Source: a bacterium (GTDB taxonomy: Bacteria > Patescibacteria > JAEDAM01 > Absconditabacterales > Absconditicoccaceae). From it: DNA of 64,000 nt. The notes under the pieces are model-generated. The model ran no database searches, was not told the DNA's origin, and worked only from the letters and a program-made list of their open reading frames with translations. Each line of letters begins with the position of its first letter. Position 1 is the first letter of the stretch. Below, piece by piece: positions 62,029-64,000 of this stretch. A program made the translations under genes and the position numbers. The DNA lies in contig JAFTEM010000016.1 of NCBI GenBank assembly GCA_017453665.1, forward strand, positions 1-64,000, read 5' to 3'.

Positions 62029-62057
62029 TTGAATTTAAGATCTCGTATCTGTAATAT
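62029..62057 (+). promoter_or_regulatory. Promoter of the 205-aa gene
   Basis: TTGAAT (62029-62034) and TAATAT (62052-62057), 17-nt spacer. Confidence 0.7.
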
Positions 62058-62092
62058 CAACACCAACAAAACAAAAAAACAAAAAAAGCATT

Positions 62093-62710
62093 ATGGACCC
62101 CTATTTAAAATTCATTGAGAACATTCTTCACAACGGAGAACGAAGAATCGTAGGTAAAGTTGAGGATTTTGTTGAAAGCGAGATCGGAATTGACGAATTT
62201 GGAAAATTTCACAAGGTACCATTTCTTCATGGTTACCTCTCTGAAGATTCCAGCATTGAATCTCTTGTAAAAGACATCTCTCTTAACATGAAAATCAATC
62301 CAAGCTACATTATAGGAGCTGGAAAAAATGAAACAAAAAATATTACTTTTTCCTTCTATGAAAAAGGAAGAAAGGTTTCATTGAGTTTCTATGGAAGCAG
62401 TGTGTGTCTTTTTAGTGGCATTGACGAAATTAATGCCATAACAGAGATTCCTCATATTCTTGCAACAACTGTACTATTTTCTTGCTTATATTACTGGAAG
62501 AATCCTGAAATGTGCAGGGAACAACAAGAGAAAAAAGTCTTCAACTTCAGCTTTAAATTTACAGCACCATACATTCGTTCGTCAGAAATTCCTCTCCTTA
62601 AAAAAAAGAAAGATGCAAACGGACTTTCAACACTCAGGATTGTCTATGAAGGAGATGATGTATCAAACATCTCTGAAAAAGACTTCTGGATTGACGCCGA
62701 AACGGATTAA
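62093..62710 (+). CDS. Hypothetical protein, standard code
   Basis: 205 residues, no in-frame TGA, TAA stop and terminator. Alpha/beta in appearance (GRKVSLSFYGSSVCLFSGID), with a hydrophobic helix around 122-138 and a basic cysteine segment MCREQQEKK. Leader is strikingly A/C only (CACCAACAAAACAAAAAAACAAAAAAAG) before CATT-ATG. Family unknown. Confidence 0.75.
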   Translation: MDPYLKFIENILHNGERRIVGKVEDFVESEIGIDEFGKFHKVPFLHGYLSEDSSIESLVKDISLNMKINPSYIIGAGKNETKNITFSFYEKGRKVSLSFYGSSVCLFSGIDEINAITEIPHILATTVLFSCLYYWKNPEMCREQQEKKVFNFSFKFTAPYIRSSEIPLLKKKKDANGLSTLRIVYEGDDVSNISEKDFWIDAETD

Positions 62711-62728
62711 GGTTATTGTAACTTTTAC

Positions 62729-62762
62729 ATCTGGAATCTTAATAAGGTTCCAGATTTTTTAT
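62729..62762 (+). terminator. Intrinsic terminator
   Basis: ATCTGGAA (62729-62736) pairs with TTCCAGAT (62748-62755), then T-run. Confidence 0.8.
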
Positions 62763-62859
62763 AACTCCATAAACTCTAAACAAATCTTCAATAAATGACA
62801 AACCATTTTTCTAATAAGACTTTTCGTATAATAACTAGAAATTTCCACATCAATAAGTC

Positions 62860-62886
62860 TTGACATCTCGTAATCAGTTGTATAAT
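62860..62886 (+). promoter_or_regulatory. Consensus-like promoter with short spacer
   Basis: TTGACA (62860-62865) and TATAAT (62881-62886) match both sigma70 consensus hexamers but with only 15 nt between. It precedes the last gene. Confidence 0.65.
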
Positions 62887-62925
62887 GTATACATATCAAT
62901 TTATTACCAATACCATCATTTTTTG

Positions 62926-64000
62926 ATGAATGAAAAAGAAATAGCAGCTCAAGAAAAAGAAGATAAAAGAAAGAAGTTTACAAATAAATTTTTTACTGAT
63001 TTATGCGAAGCCATCATAACTCCTAAATCAGCTAAAGATGTTATCAATTGAATTGATAAAATTTTTCTAAAACTCCAAAGACTAATAAAAGGCCAACAAA
63101 AAAACCAACCAAATAACGAATTCCAAAAAGAAATTTTCATAGACACTTGTTCATTCATAGAAGGATTAGAATGAAATTTTCAAATTAGGAATATTCACAA
63201 TTCAATTCCCAATATCTCTATTGAAGAATACAGAAAACTTTCACTTTGATGACAAGTCTATAACAACATTTATAAAGAACAGCGAGATTTCGATTATAAT
63301 TGTAAATGAGCAAGTTGTTCACATCGAATAATTACACTATATGAATTTTTCAACGCATTGAAAAAAGCATGATTAAATATCGACATTTCAATCTATAGAT
63401 TCAACAACTTAACTGATGATATTTGTTGATGTGCAAGTGGAAGACATGCATGACTAGTTCTCCATTTCTTTTGAAATGATTACATGATTGATTACAATTG
63501 AATGAACGAAATTTTTTCAGGCCGCACAATCCAATCAGTCAATTCTTTAAAAGAATGTGCAAAAATCATCTGATGAAATAAAAATAGAATATTCGATTGA
63601 CTAAAAAAGCAATATCGAGAAATAAATCAATGACGTAAAAAAGATACTATAATCGCCCATTATTCCTCACTCGAACCTTTCTTAGATGATGATAAAAAAT
63701 ATCCTAGCCTAAGAAGAATCTCATTTGTCACACCTGATTACATTCCTTGAAAACTAACAAGACTTGACTACGAATTCTTTTTTTGCTGACTCTATATAGA
63801 AATTTGAGATTATCAAAGATTTTTTCTATTTAAAGAAAGAAAAACATTTGAAGGAGAAAAAGAACACCTATTCGATTTTATCGTTGAAAATATTGATAAT
63901 GTTAATGATGAATACTGAAAAAGAAAAGTAAATGAAAAAGATAAAGAAGAGGTCAGAAAATTATTAAATATAGTAAAAAATGATGTCAATTTTGATGTTT
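62926..64000 (+). CDS. Hypothetical protein, partial (runs off window)
   Basis: 358 residues visible in table 25, continuing past the window end. Charged helical start (MNEKEIAAQEKEDKRKKF), then a Cys-rich middle (FDYNCKGASCSH, DDICGCASGRHAG) that may bind metal or resemble a zinc-cluster, and further alpha/beta sequence (LVLHFFGNDYMIDYNG). Many TGA glycines. No family recognised. Confidence 0.68.

Noticed and set aside
1..64000. CRISPR arrays, insertion sequences or prophage
   Set aside because: I saw no regularly spaced repeats, transposase, integrase or capsid genes, and no long direct repeats flanking the standard-code units.
1..64000. Assembly chimera as the cause of the two codes
   Set aside because: The switch occurs more than 20 times with intact genes and native-like promoters on both sides, which random mis-joins would not give; long reads would still be the proof.

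Overview
The window comes from a bacterium that reads UGA as glycine (translation table 25), the code of the Patescibacteria/CPR lineages Gracilibacteria and Absconditabacteria (SR1). About 45 genes only read correctly this way. In glyA, trxA, hflX, dnaA, tig, elp3, apt, pheA and the aquaporin, in-frame TGA falls where the family has glycine. Examples are the thioredoxin WCGPCK motif, the HflX P-loop and a lipoprotein lipobox. All of these genes end in TAA or TAG. DNA is AT-rich, Shine-Dalgarno sites are rare, and many leaders are A/C-rich.

The most unusual feature is a second class of genes scattered among them. At least 17 genes contain no in-frame TGA, use GGN for every glycine, and are mostly capped by their own intrinsic terminator; most have a visible sigma70-type promoter, usually with a 17-nt spacer. 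Seven of the 17 end in TGA, three of these inside or touching the terminator hairpin. They behave as standard-code single-gene units in a UGA=Gly genome. Most encode small proteins of unknown function. The exceptions are a PIN-PhoH ATPase, a YkgJ-type cysteine-cluster membrane protein and a protein resembling a degenerate GHKL ATPase.

Layout. 0.5-3.6 kb (minus): idi, sirtuin, two small unknown genes, DedA, SpoU-type methyltransferase; then an SRP-like RNA. 4-6.3 kb: standard-code membrane-protein genes. 6.4-11.3 kb: DUF4153 protein, Elp3, spore-photoproduct-lyase-like radical SAM enzyme, thioredoxin. 11.75-12.1 kb: unassigned ncRNA. 12.2-14.1 kb: PduL and GlyA. 14.1-20.7 kb (minus): two tandem VirB6/TrbL-like membrane proteins, an exported protein and a peptidoglycan-binding hydrolase, probably part of a type IV secretion-like apparatus. 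20.9-30.2 kb: housekeeping genes (trigger factor, RsmB-like, TrxB, HflX, aquaporin, DnaA, methyltransferase, isochorismatase-like). 30-37 kb: mixed genes including a possible caspase-like protein, phosphatidylserine decarboxylase-like, PheA and CDF transporter. 37-45.8 kb: sRNA, SIMPL protein, an 0.8-kb ORF-free block rich in perfect hairpins, a 995-aa unknown protein and an SLH-aldo/keto reductase fusion. 46-52 kb: MATE transporter, N-formylglutamate amidohydrolase-like protein, a three-gene FAD/Fe-S dehydrogenase set and apt. 52-64 kb: standard-code genes alternating with a thioredoxin-CcdA fusion, S41 protease, lipoprotein, a fourth ncRNA and unknown proteins.

All translations, alignments and folds were done by eye. 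Family calls rest on motifs, and start sites are inferred.
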